Positions 25,601-33,509 of a DNA stretch of 64,000 nucleotides are shown in pieces. A program made the position numbers and the translations under genes. Origin of the DNA: an uncultured Syntrophobacterales bacterium (lineage in GTDB: Bacteria > Desulfobacterota > Syntrophia > Syntrophales > UBA5619); the NCBI GenBank assembly GCA_903928915.1, contig CAIYSL010000033.1, forward strand, positions 62,001 to 126,000, given 5' to 3'. Under the pieces are notes generated by a model. It made no database searches and had not been told where the DNA came from. It saw only the letters and a program-made list of their open reading frames with translations. Position 1 is the stretch's first letter; each line of letters opens with the position of its first letter.

Positions 25601-27811
25601 AGTTATTCCCCTGACGGCGCGCTGTACCGGGAGCCGTCGCTGATGTACGGATCGGGCTGGTACGTCGCGGGCAACATCGGCATCAACACGCCGGCCGACA
25701 CGACCGACGACGGTACGTACAACGGCTACATCGTCGGCCTCTGGAACGGCGGGAGCATCGAGCAGGCAAAGATCGCCAGCCTCTACACCAGGACCGGGGG
25801 GAAGGCGGGCTACCTCTTCGCCAACCTGACGGGCAGTTACTACGGCGAAATCGAGATGTGGAAGGCCTCGGGGAACCTTTCCGTCACCGAGGTCATCGCG
25901 AGCGGAAACGCGACCAACAGCACCAGCGGTGCCGACCTCGTCCACGGCGGTTTTTGGGGAAAGGCGATGGCGGCGGGCGGGACCTACAGCTTCGCGGCGG
26001 ACGTAGTGGAAGGCGCCCTGCTGGGGCTCCGGGACCAGAACCCCGGCTGGGGGATCTGGAATATGGGGTTGGGCGGCACCTACACCGGCACCCCGACCTC
26101 GCCCTTCACGGCCAGGGTCGGCAGCGGGTCGTTCCAGTTGGGCAGCGTCGGTTTAGACGGATACTGGATCGGCGACCTCAACGTTACCTGGAGCGGCAAC
26201 CGGCTGTCCGCCGCCCTGACCAACAGCCGGTTCCTCACCGACCGCTTCACCGGTGAACTGGTCACCGGTCCCCAGGGCGGCATCATGGGTTCCTACGGTA
26301 ATCTCGTCGCGGGCACCGGCACCTGGGAGGCGGCAGGGGTGGGGATATACGAGAACGTCCGACCCCTGACGATCAGCAACGCGCTCACCCTGTCGGGCGG
26401 GCTCCCCATCCTGACCGGACTGATGGGTGTCAGCAACTTGGGCGGCGCCCCCAACGACCTCTGGACGGCCAAGACGGGCGATCTGTGGCTCATGGGAAAC
26501 TACTACGACGGAGGGGCACCCGGGTCGACTCTTCATACGGGGAGCGTTTCCAGCACCGGTGCGGGTTACTTCTCGTCAATCGGCGGCGCATACCGGGGGA
26601 CCCTGCTTCTTGCCGAGGATGACCAGAACAGCCTCTCGGGGGGGCTGAGGGGCCTGTACATCAAGGGCGGCGCCGCAGGGCTGCTGTTCAGCGACGCCTT
26701 TGCAGGCATGGTCTTTCCTTCCCTCGACATGTGGAGGAGTGACAGCGGCACGCTCAATGCCTATGAAATGGGGGCCACCACCGTCACGGAGCCGGAAATC
26801 GGCGACGCAGCCAAGGTGAAGACCGCCCAGATCAACGGCATCCCGGAAAAGCCGGTCTTCACGCGGGTCCCGACGAGCGCCGACTCATTCCTCGTCGCCC
26901 AGGAACAGACGACCACCACGCGGATCCTGGACCAGACCTGGGGGATCTGGAACAGCGCCCTGTCGGGGACCTATGTGAGCACGACACCGCTGGAGTGGGT
27001 TTCGGTGCGCCAACAGGGGGCCTCGGCCCATGGCGGGACAGGGGGCAGCGAGTATCTGCACTACACGCTGGGACCGGCGGTGAACGGCATCTCCACGGGG
27101 ATCGTCGCCGGAGCCCGGGTGGTGCTGAACGACCCGACACCGCCCGCCGGGATCACGGCCCCGGGTTCCTACACCGTGGTGACCGGCGGCGAGGTCAAGG
27201 GGCTGTTCAACCCCGGCGACTTCACCTGGAAGACCCTCTCCCAGGGCAGCTTCATGGAGACCAAGGCGTTCGTCGACAAGGTCGCGGCCATGAACGATAC
27301 GGACCGGGCGAATTTCATGAAGGCCACGAAGATCCCCGCCTTCCAGGTCGGAATTACGGACCTCCGGGGGAGCGGCGCCGTCACCGGCGGCACCATCGAC
27401 CTGGGGAGTCAGGCGGATGCGACAAAGGGGATCCTCGGCGCCGCCTTCTTCGCCGCCACCGCAGGCGGAGCACCCCAGATCTGGGCATCGGGAAACACCA
27501 CCGGCGCCTTCACGGGCGCCCCTACCGGCGGGAGCGTCGCCCTTTCGGGCTACGCGCCCGGCGGCACCGCGGCGACCAACGGAATCACGGCGAACTTCGC
27601 CGTCGGCACCTGGGGGGCGACGGTAGGGTCGACCTGGGCCGCGCAGATAACCAATGGCAACGTGCCTTCCGGAACAGCCGGGTTCCCGGCGGCAGGCACC
27701 CAGTTCCAGGGAGGAGCGGCCGGAAGGATCAGCACCGTGCCCAACGGGGTCTCGGGCGCCTTCTCCGGGACGGCGGCAGGAATCGCGCACGGCGTCGGGA
27801 CGGTCCAGTAG
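22670..27811 (+). CDS. Giant FecR-domain surface protein with Pro/Thr linker and long repeats
   Basis: About 1,713 aa from ATG at 22670 (GAGGGGG upstream; a GTG five codons earlier is less likely). The signal peptide (…LPFAAVAA) is followed by a FecR domain (about residues 25-150) with the hallmark EVRTPTAVCGVRGTNF. Then comes a low-complexity segment of about 18 consecutive Pro and about 130 mainly Thr/Ser/Pro/Val residues, and about 1,350 residues rich in Gly, Thr, Tyr and Trp with long repeats marked by WGIWN...L.GTY. It has no transmembrane helix after the signal and almost no cysteine. Such proteins are probably secreted or cell-surface; the function is unknown. Pairing with the preceding TPR-barrel protein suggests a transport or anchoring relationship. 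Confidence 0.8.
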   Translation: MKRSVTILLALAVLAALPFAAVAAPVGKITALEGNVDITSGERAARDARLGDAISAGDILRAKSRSKAEVTFLDGNILRLAESTRVRITDYQAGEGKTTTLDLFRGKTQNIVSGLAKGAKYEVRTPTAVCGVRGTNFFAFFQNGVSGFIPTLGSIYGYNRAMPDAVRVVTVGASIMVLAANQLPSIQPVTSGDLNKHGQDTTPQGPQGDGKKDEGAPTTAPTTTATTAGDTPPPPPPPPPPPPPPPPPPVTTTAMTTVSTTVSTTSTTTSTTTTSSSTTTSAPTTAPTTVPTTVPTTAPTTVSTTVPTTVPTTSTTTVSTTTSTSTSTSTSSSTTSSTTVITTTILPTTSVPTTTVQPTTTTTIPPLGQIGGLAAGPIDVGTGAVTLTGTLTSPTAPSQGLMSNMAMSDGSTYTAFVAGLAGSWLGLVEGIYRKPQVGGTGFDDVGLVYGSLTGTVSGSSLSASGTVNRTAFLGTIPSGATLETFTFPVFRFNTIDSDLYTYGQQTNGTIQGYTTTAGGIIGVWGTTDHGTYKNPGHPTLAAPNWADYVTGARIIHGLSGEGQLTLTDDSQGHTSLTGSMNYMDTRYLGTISLHYLGTYNLSGYNPDTRTYPYSIAGTGSCQLARLAFTGEVGSGTQYLYANNAGVWAAAGGFSALLGALDLPWTQEVALIYHGGVALPGQGYGGANLLWNAPVAGYDVSKGTWTAAYNGTGGYVYGFSGGLIAGASGAKTGTLALLFLASDRSEAGWLTGPLATTDPSVWMGDSEWFPNTGLPQFAGLAPQDTVTIGTGSLSGKLGAAFGEVGTMTGSVPGNGGIAAHFVRNGTEALPWGIYNLTLGGTYTQRPAGVVAWSGRVGGANSFQIGDSGVWIGQILNGTWSATGELGGEASGNYLTAYQWGGFSGPYYGISTATGSNGSWIGQSVGTYEGVWLALNGNVFGSLKYYSGGGALVHGGGTSGLIGGVGNPFLGGLPVNLMGSYSPDGALYREPSLMYGSGWYVAGNIGINTPADTTDDGTYNGYIVGLWNGGSIEQAKIASLYTRTGGKAGYLFANLTGSYYGEIEMWKASGNLSVTEVIASGNATNSTSGADLVHGGFWGKAMAAGGTYSFAADVVEGALLGLRDQNPGWGIWNMGLGGTYTGTPTSPFTARVGSGSFQLGSVGLDGYWIGDLNVTWSGNRLSAALTNSRFLTDRFTGELVTGPQGGIMGSYGNLVAGTGTWEAAGVGIYENVRPLTISNALTLSGGLPILTGLMGVSNLGGAPNDLWTAKTGDLWLMGNYYDGGAPGSTLHTGSVSSTGAGYFSSIGGAYRGTLLLAEDDQNSLSGGLRGLYIKGGAAGLLFSDAFAGMVFPSLDMWRSDSGTLNAYEMGATTVTEPEIGDAAKVKTAQINGIPEKPVFTRVPTSADSFLVAQEQTTTTRILDQTWGIWNSALSGTYVSTTPLEWVSVRQQGASAHGGTGGSEYLHYTLGPAVNGISTGIVAGARVVLNDPTPPAGITAPGSYTVVTGGEVKGLFNPGDFTWKTLSQGSFMETKAFVDKVAAMNDTDRANFMKATKIPAFQVGITDLRGSGAVTGGTIDLGSQADATKGILGAAFFAATAGGAPQIWASGNTTGAFTGAPTGGSVALSGYAPGGTAATNGITANFAVGTWGATVGSTWAAQITNGNVPSGTAGFPAAGTQFQGGAAGRISTVPNGVSGAFSGTAAGIAHGVGTVQ
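23318..23766 (+). repeat. Low-complexity Pro/Thr-rich coding tract
   Basis: A run of CCN codons (about 23362-23415) encodes about 18 prolines, followed by many near-repeats of ACG ACC GTN and similar, encoding TTVPTT, TTAPTT and TSTST units. Codons vary between units, so selection appears to act on the protein (an extended, stiff linker) rather than on a pure slippage repeat, but length change by recombination is plausible. Confidence 0.85.
25157..26938 (+). repeat. Two consecutive 891-bp (297-aa) repeat units in the FecR-domain protein
   Basis: TGGGGGATC, the start of the WGI(W/Y)N motif, occurs at 25157, 26048 and 26939, exactly 891 bp apart both times. Downstream blocks align too: LGGTYT then a RVG...SFQ(I/L)G...G.WIG segment. 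A related TGGGGGACG (GVWGTTDHGTY) lies at 24239, 918 bp before the first. The units are diverged, indicating old internal duplication. Confidence 0.75.
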
Positions 27812-27853
27812 ATCCGTTCCCGCCCCGCATCCATCGCATGGCGCACTCGTCGG

Positions 27854-27885
27854 GCGCAGGGTCCCCGGACCCTGCGCCTCTTCAT
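27854..27885 (+). terminator. Terminator after the FecR-domain gene
   Basis: Perfect 11-bp arms GCGCAGGGTCC / GGACCCTGCGC (27854-27864 and 27867-27877) are followed by a short U-rich stretch (CTCTTCATT). A second GC-rich hairpin (TTCCCGCC...GGCGGGAA) follows directly. Confidence 0.65.
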
Positions 27886-27995
27886 TCCCGCCTCTCCCCG
27901 CAGGGCAGGGGCGGGAACACAAAAAACAGCGGTTTCAAAAATGCCGCCGTCGTGGTAAAGCCATCTCCACAATCCCCGAGAAAGGATCCGTACCC

Positions 27996-28448
27996 GTGTC
28001 GCTGGTGGGAAAAAACATCGACGCCTTCTGCAGCCGCTGTGGGTTCACCCTTGCCCACGTCGTCCTGTACGAGGTAGGAGGGGCCGTGCAGGGGGTGCAG
28101 TGCAAGACCTGCGGGGCCCAGCACCGCTACCGCGGGGCGAGGACCGGCGTGAGCCGGGACATCGCTGCGGAGCGCCGCCGCAGCCGGGAGGCGCCCCGGC
28201 CACGACCGCCGGTCCGGCCTTCAGACTCGCGGGTCTGGCAGCAGCGCAGCGCCGCTGCCCCGCCTGACGCGGTCGTCTGGGATTACCGGCTCACGGAACG
28301 CTATGAAACGGGGGATATACTCAACCACCCCCAGTTCGGCAGGGGGTTCGTGGAGGCCGCCACCGCAGACCGCATGGAGGTCATATTCCGGGAGGGGCGG
28401 AAGACGCTGGCGATGAACCGCCAGCCCACACCGGGAGAGCCCGGGTGA
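27996..28448 (+). CDS. Small zinc-ribbon protein with CarD/UvrD-tail-like C-terminus
   Basis: An unassigned 150-aa protein. I chose the GTG start with AAAGGA upstream, because the long frame before it has no start signal and overlaps a terminator. An N-terminal zinc ribbon is formed by FCSRCG and CKTCGAQH. The middle is Arg/Pro-rich and probably disordered. The C-terminal part (about residues 105-143: YETGDILNHPQFGRGFVE...MEVIFREGRKTLAMNR) has the SH3-like pattern seen at the tail of UvrD-type helicases and in many small delta-proteobacterial proteins. It may bind nucleic acid or RNA polymerase; that is inference. Confidence 0.65.
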   Translation: MSLVGKNIDAFCSRCGFTLAHVVLYEVGGAVQGVQCKTCGAQHRYRGARTGVSRDIAAERRRSREAPRPRPPVRPSDSRVWQQRSAAAPPDAVVWDYRLTERYETGDILNHPQFGRGFVEAATADRMEVIFREGRKTLAMNRQPTPGEPG

Positions 28449-28572
28449 CGGGGCGTCAGGAAACCGCGCGAATGGACAGGACCGCCTGCGGAAGGCACAT
28501 ACGGGACCGGGGGGCGTCGTCCGCGGGAGAGGCGCGCGGACCCCGGGCGGACCGCCTCCGGGAGGCCGCCAG

Positions 28573-29757
28573 ATGACGGCGTCCCTTGTTTCGCGAAAGG
28601 GCCAACTCTTCCTGCTCGGGTTTCTGACGAGCATCTTCCTCGTCAATTTCCTCTCCCGGGTCGTCATGGCCCCGCTGATGCCGGTGGTCGAGCAGGACCT
28701 CGGCCTCGGCCACACGGCGGCGGGGGTCCTGTTCATGATGATGGCCCTGGGCTACGCGACGGGGCTGATCGGATCGGGGGTTCTGTCGGCGCGGATCGGC
28801 CACCGCCGGACGGTCGCGCTGGCCGCGGTGGCCTGCGGCTCGGCCCTGTTTCTAATCGCCGCGAGCCACACCCTCTGGACGATCCGTCTGGGGCTTTTTC
28901 TGATCGGCGCCTCGACGGGGATCTACCTTCCCTCGGGAATAACGACGATCACCGCCTCGTTCCCCCCCGCCCGCTGGGGCAGGGCGCTTTCCGTCCACGA
29001 GCTCGCCCCTTCCCTTTCCTTTTTTTCCGCCCCGCTGATCGCCGAGGCCCTCCTGCTGTGGTACCCCTGGCAGGGGGTCGTGGTCCTGATCGGCGGCGTC
29101 TCGGTGCTGCTGGGGCTGTCCTTCTTCCGGATCTCCCCGGCGGGCGGCCTGAAGGGGGAGGCGCCCTCGCTGGGCGCCATCCGGCTGCTGTTTGGCAGGC
29201 CGGCCGTCTGGATTATGGGCATCCTGTTCAGCCTCGCCATTACCGCGAGCGTCGGAGTCTACAGCATGCTCCCGCTGTACCTGGTGACCGAACGGGGGAT
29301 CGACCGGAGTCTGGCGAACACGCTTCTGGGCCTCTCCCGGCTCCCCGTCCTCCCGGTGGCGCTCGTCTCCGGCTGGATTTCGGACCGCTTCGGCCCGAAG
29401 CGGACGATCGCGGCGGTCCTCCTGTTCAACGGCCTGACGACGATCCTGCTGGGGGCGCTCCCGGGGCGCTGGGTCATCGTGACGGTCATCCTCCAGCCGC
29501 TACTGACGGTCTGTTTCTTCCCGGCGGGGTTCACCGTCCTGTCCCGGATTGTCCCGCCGCAGATGCGGAACCTCTCCGTGTCGCTGGCGATCTTCATCGC
29601 CTACGTGACCGGCGGCGGCCTCTTCCCGATCGCCATCGGGGCGTTCGGTGATGCGGGGATGTTCGGCCTCGCCTTCATCCTCACCGGCGGGCTCACCATC
29701 CTGGCGCTTCCCCTGCTTACCCGCCTCGACCTGGCGGAGATAAGGGAAAGCGGCTGA
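28573..29757 (+). CDS. Major facilitator superfamily transporter
   Basis: An inner-membrane transporter of 394 aa with about 12 hydrophobic helices in two halves. The MFS motif-A-like loops SARIGHRR (first half) and SDRFGPKR (second half) are both present. GGAGG lies 8 nt upstream of the ATG. Substrate and direction are unknown. It is followed 20 bp later by a 5'-nucleotidase-like gene, so the pair may form an operon, for example for uptake of a nucleoside or other product released outside the cytoplasm; that is inference. Confidence 0.9.
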   Translation: MTASLVSRKGQLFLLGFLTSIFLVNFLSRVVMAPLMPVVEQDLGLGHTAAGVLFMMMALGYATGLIGSGVLSARIGHRRTVALAAVACGSALFLIAASHTLWTIRLGLFLIGASTGIYLPSGITTITASFPPARWGRALSVHELAPSLSFFSAPLIAEALLLWYPWQGVVVLIGGVSVLLGLSFFRISPAGGLKGEAPSLGAIRLLFGRPAVWIMGILFSLAITASVGVYSMLPLYLVTERGIDRSLANTLLGLSRLPVLPVALVSGWISDRFGPKRTIAAVLLFNGLTTILLGALPGRWVIVTVILQPLLTVCFFPAGFTVLSRIVPPQMRNLSVSLAIFIAYVTGGGLFPIAIGAFGDAGMFGLAFILTGGLTILALPLLTRLDLAEIRESG

Positions 29758-29777
29758 ACCGTTCAAGGAGGCGTGGC

Positions 29778-31763
29778 ATGCAGCACCGTTTCTGTGTACC
29801 GAAGGCGATCCTGACGATAGTCATCATTCTGCTGATCGCGGCGGGGGGCCCCCCGGCCGCAGTCGGCGCCGGCACTCCCCCGGCCGGCGAGCGGCTCGTG
29901 GTCCTGTTCACCCACGACCTGCACTCCTATTTTCTGCCCCAGGCCGTGCTTTCCTCCGGCGGCCCGCCCGTCGAACAGGGCGGATACGCCAGGCTGATGA
30001 CCTTGATCCGGGAGGAGCGCAGCCGCGAAGGCGACCGGACGCTCCTTGTCGACGCGGGCGACTTCAGCATGGGCACCCTCTTCCATACGGCCTTCATGAC
30101 CGAGGCGGCGGAGTTGCGGCTGATGGCGGCGATGGGGTACGACGCGATGACCCTCGGGAACCACGACTTCGATTTCCACCCGGCCGGGCTGGCGAAGGCG
30201 CTCCGGGCGGCCCGCGCCGCGGAGCAGCGGCTCCCGCTGCTGGTCGCCTCCAATGTCCTGTTCAGCCCCGACGGCAGGGGGGACGCCGACCTTCGCGGGG
30301 CCTTTCGGGAGTACCCCGTCGCACCCTACGCCGTGGTCGAGCGGCGGGGCATCCGGATCGGGCTGTTCGGCATCATCGGCAGGGACGCCCAGACCGACAC
30401 CCCCTTCGCCAAACCGGTGGCCTTCGCCGACCACGTGGAGACGAGCAAGCGGATGGCGGCTCTGCTCCGGGAGCAGGAGAAGGTCGACCTGATCGTCTGC
30501 CTGTCCCACACCGGCACCTCGCCGGTGAAGAAGCACTCCGAGGATGAACTCCTCGCCCGCGCGGTCCCCGATATCGACGTGATCATCAGCGGCCACACCC
30601 ACACCGTCCTGCCCGCGCCGATCGTCATCGGCAAGACGATCATCGTCGCGGCGGGCAGCTACGGGGCCTTCCTCGGCCGGTTGACCCTCGCCTATGCAAA
30701 GGGAAGCGGGGCAACCCCCGCAGGGTACGAGCTGATCCCCGTTACCGCTCAGACCCCGGACGACCCGTCCCTGGCCCGGCGGATCGCCGGGTTCAAGCGG
30801 GACATCGACCACGGATACCTGGCCGCCACCGGCTACCGCTTCGACCAGATCGTCGCCGAGAGCGGCTTCGACATGGAGACCCTGGAATACGCCTACACTA
30901 ACCCCGGGGAGACGGGGATCGGAGACCTGATCACCGACGCCTTCCGATATGCCATCCGCAGGGCCGAAGGGGCGCGGTACGAGCATGTCCACGTGACGGT
31001 GCAGCCGCTCGGTCACATCCGGGGCTCGCTCCTGAAGGGGCCGATCAGCGCGGACGCACTCTTCCGCGTCCTCTCCCTCGGTCTGGGGAGCGACGGCATG
31101 CCCGGCTACCCCCTGGTCGCCTACTACGTCACCGGGCGGGACCTGAAGGACCTCCTGGAGGTGGAAACCACCGTGGCGGAGCTCAAACAGGACGCCCACC
31201 TCCAGTTCTCCGGGGTGAAGTTCTCCTACAACCCCCGCCGGGTCCCCTTCGACCGCGTGACCGCGGTTGCCGTCCAGGATAGCGCCGGGCAATTCGCCGC
31301 GCTCGACCCGGAGAAGCTGTACCGGGTCGGCCTGAATTACTACACCGCGCAGATGGTGGATTACGTGCGGAAGGCTTCGCATGGGCTGCTTGCGGTGCAG
31401 CCGCGGGATCGCACCGGCCGCCCCGTAACCGATGCAAAGGAGGGGATCGTCATCGACGCCGACCTCCTGACGCCGGGGATCCAGGAGATCAAGGAATGGG
31501 TAGCCCTGGCCGCATACCTGAAGAGCTTTCCCGACCGCGACGGCAACGGGGTCCCGGACCTGCCCGCCCGCTACCGGCAGCCCGCAGGGAGGTTTTCCGC
31601 GGCCCCCTCCTGGAACCCGGTCGCCCTCGTTGGCGGCGGGAACGCGATCACCTACGGGGCGATGGGAATCGGCCTTTTGATCGTTGTCCTGACGGCGGGG
31701 CTGGTTTTCTTGGCTGTTCGGCTGGTTCGAAGGAAGCTGACCGACCGATCGTCTGCGTTCTAA
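29778..31763 (+). CDS. Membrane-anchored 5'-nucleotidase/2',3'-cyclic phosphodiesterase (UshA family)
   Basis: A metallophosphoesterase of 661 aa, exported by an N-terminal signal and apparently kept at the membrane by a C-terminal helix (YGAMGIGLLIVVLTAGLVF) with a basic tail. Metal-site motifs in order: FTHDLH (residues 45-49), DAGDF (92-96), GNHDFD (127-132) and SGHTHTVLP. The C-terminal 5'-nucleotidase domain (GETGIGDLITDAFRYA) is intact. It would cleave nucleotides or related phosphoesters in the periplasm. AAGGAGG precedes the start. Its stop codon overlaps that of the convergent ThDP-enzyme gene by 4 nt. The C-terminal anchor is uncommon in UshA itself. Confidence 0.88.
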   Translation: MQHRFCVPKAILTIVIILLIAAGGPPAAVGAGTPPAGERLVVLFTHDLHSYFLPQAVLSSGGPPVEQGGYARLMTLIREERSREGDRTLLVDAGDFSMGTLFHTAFMTEAAELRLMAAMGYDAMTLGNHDFDFHPAGLAKALRAARAAEQRLPLLVASNVLFSPDGRGDADLRGAFREYPVAPYAVVERRGIRIGLFGIIGRDAQTDTPFAKPVAFADHVETSKRMAALLREQEKVDLIVCLSHTGTSPVKKHSEDELLARAVPDIDVIISGHTHTVLPAPIVIGKTIIVAAGSYGAFLGRLTLAYAKGSGATPAGYELIPVTAQTPDDPSLARRIAGFKRDIDHGYLAATGYRFDQIVAESGFDMETLEYAYTNPGETGIGDLITDAFRYAIRRAEGARYEHVHVTVQPLGHIRGSLLKGPISADALFRVLSLGLGSDGMPGYPLVAYYVTGRDLKDLLEVETTVAELKQDAHLQFSGVKFSYNPRRVPFDRVTAVAVQDSAGQFAALDPEKLYRVGLNYYTAQMVDYVRKASHGLLAVQPRDRTGRPVTDAKEGIVIDADLLTPGIQEIKEWVALAAYLKSFPDRDGNGVPDLPARYRQPAGRFSAAPSWNPVALVGGGNAITYGAMGIGLLIVVLTAGLVFLAVRLVRRKLTDRSSAF

Positions 31764-33460
31764 CTCCCGGCGCAGTAGCCGCCGAGGTTGGCCAGGGCGA
31801 CGCTTCCCGGGCTGATCACGGCGGGGTCGACCATCACGTTGACGCAGGCGGTCTTGCCCGAGGCAAAGGCCGCCTCCAGGGCCGGCCGGATCTCCTCGGG
31901 CCGCTCGACCGCCAGGCCGAATCCCCCCAGGGCCTCGACCAGGCGGTGGTACTCCACGCGGCCGAGCCAGGTACCGTCGGGGATGCTGTGCCCCATGCGC
32001 AGCGTCTGGCTGTGGGCGATCATCCCCCAGCTCTGGTCGTTGGCGATGACCGCCACGATGGGAAGGCCCCGGCGGATCGCCGTGTGGAACTCCAGGAAGT
32101 TGAACCCCACCGACCCGTCGCCGGTGATGAGCAGCACCCGGCTGGCGGGATGGCGGAGCTGGGCGGCGTTGGCAAAGGGGAGCCCCACTGCCAGGCAGCC
32201 GTACAGCCCGGAATCGAGGTACCGGCCCCCCTTTCTCACGGTCCGGGTCATTCCCATCCAGACCTGGGTGTCCCCGCCATCGGCCACGACCACGTCGTCA
32301 TCGCGGTCCATGAAGGCATCCACCTCGCGGCTGAGGCGGAGCGGATGGATCGGAACGGCGCCGCTCTCCCACAGGGGCTGTGTCGGCGCCTTGCCGTCCC
32401 GGTCGGCCTTTCGGACGGTCTCCACCCACCCCGCGAACCGGCCGCGGAGCTCCGCGCCGATCCCCTCGGCGTCGATCCGGGAGTTCATCTCCTCGAGCAG
32501 CCCCCGGACGTCGCCGGCGATCCCCAGGTCCACGGAGCGGTTCCTGCCGATCTCCTCGGCCTCGATGTCCGCCTGGATGAACCGGGCATCCTTCCGGAAG
32601 ATGTCCCCGAACAGATAGAAGAGGCTGAGCCGGCTCCCGAGGAACAGGACCAGGTCGGCGCTCGCCAGGGTGAAGAAGGCCGCGCCCGGGCGGATCGCCA
32701 GCGACGAGGCGAAACAGAGCGGGTGGGTGTCCGGGATGCTTCCGCGGCCGGAGCCGCCGGTGAAGACGGGAACGCCGGCGCGCTCGACGAACCCTGCGAG
32801 CGCTTCCCCCCCATCGGCGTACCATACGCCGCTGCCGGCGATAACGACCGGCGCCTGGGCCTGCCGGAGCATCGCCAGAGCCTCCGCGGCCCCTGCGAGA
32901 TCCCGGGGTCGGGACTCCACACGGCTCCGGAGCCGTTTCACCCCGGCCGGGTCGGCCGCGGCGTTCAGGACGTCGCAGGGGAGCTCCAGGTAGACCGGAC
33001 CGGGCCGGCCGGAGGCGGCGGTCCGAAAGGCGAGGTCGACGAACTCGGGGATCCGTTCGGCCACGGGGCAGACCCACCCCTTCTTGACCATCGGCGCGAT
33101 CACGGGAAGCTGGCTCATGTCCTGGAGGTCGAGCTTCTCGACGCTTGCCAGCCCCACGCAGCCCGCGATCAGCACCACCGGGGCGTTGGACAGCCGGGCG
33201 TTGGCGATCCCCGAGAGGGCGTTGGTGAACCCCGGCCCGGCCGTGACCATGGCGACCGCAGGCTTCCGGGTCATCCGCGCCCAGGCCTCGGCCATGAACA
33301 CGGCGGCCTGCTCGTGCCGGGTGTCGAACAGTCTGACCGGCGATCCTTCGAGGTACTGGTAGATCGGCGTGATGTGCCCTCCACTCAGGGTAAACACGTA
33401 CTCGACGCCCCGCTCGATCAGTGCCTCTGCCGCCAGCCTGCCGCCGATGATCTTCTCCAT
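31760..33460 (-). CDS. Thiamine-diphosphate enzyme, acetolactate synthase/2-hydroxyacyl-CoA lyase-like
   Basis: A ThDP-dependent enzyme of 566 aa. The N-terminal PYR domain contains the catalytic Glu in RHEQAAVFMAEAWAR, a central domain follows, and the C-terminal PP domain has the ThDP/Mg motif GDGSVGFNFLEFHTA...VIANDQSWGM. It lacks a neighbouring regulatory subunit, so it is probably not the biosynthetic acetolactate synthase. ILVBL/HACL- and oxalyl-CoA-decarboxylase-like members cleave 2-hydroxyacyl-CoAs or 2-oxo compounds. It lies near two SDRs and a hydroxyacyl-CoA dehydratase activase, which fits acyl-CoA chemistry, but the reaction is not determined. Confidence 0.82.
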   Translation of the reverse strand: MEKIIGGRLAAEALIERGVEYVFTLSGGHITPIYQYLEGSPVRLFDTRHEQAAVFMAEAWARMTRKPAVAMVTAGPGFTNALSGIANARLSNAPVVLIAGCVGLASVEKLDLQDMSQLPVIAPMVKKGWVCPVAERIPEFVDLAFRTAASGRPGPVYLELPCDVLNAAADPAGVKRLRSRVESRPRDLAGAAEALAMLRQAQAPVVIAGSGVWYADGGEALAGFVERAGVPVFTGGSGRGSIPDTHPLCFASSLAIRPGAAFFTLASADLVLFLGSRLSLFYLFGDIFRKDARFIQADIEAEEIGRNRSVDLGIAGDVRGLLEEMNSRIDAEGIGAELRGRFAGWVETVRKADRDGKAPTQPLWESGAVPIHPLRLSREVDAFMDRDDDVVVADGGDTQVWMGMTRTVRKGGRYLDSGLYGCLAVGLPFANAAQLRHPASRVLLITGDGSVGFNFLEFHTAIRRGLPIVAVIANDQSWGMIAHSQTLRMGHSIPDGTWLGRVEYHRLVEALGGFGLAVERPEEIRPALEAAFASGKTACVNVMVDPAVISPGSVALANLGGYCAGS

Positions 33461-33509
33461 CTTGTCTCACCCCCACCCTTCCCTCCCCCTGAAAGGGAGG
33501 GATACCTAA

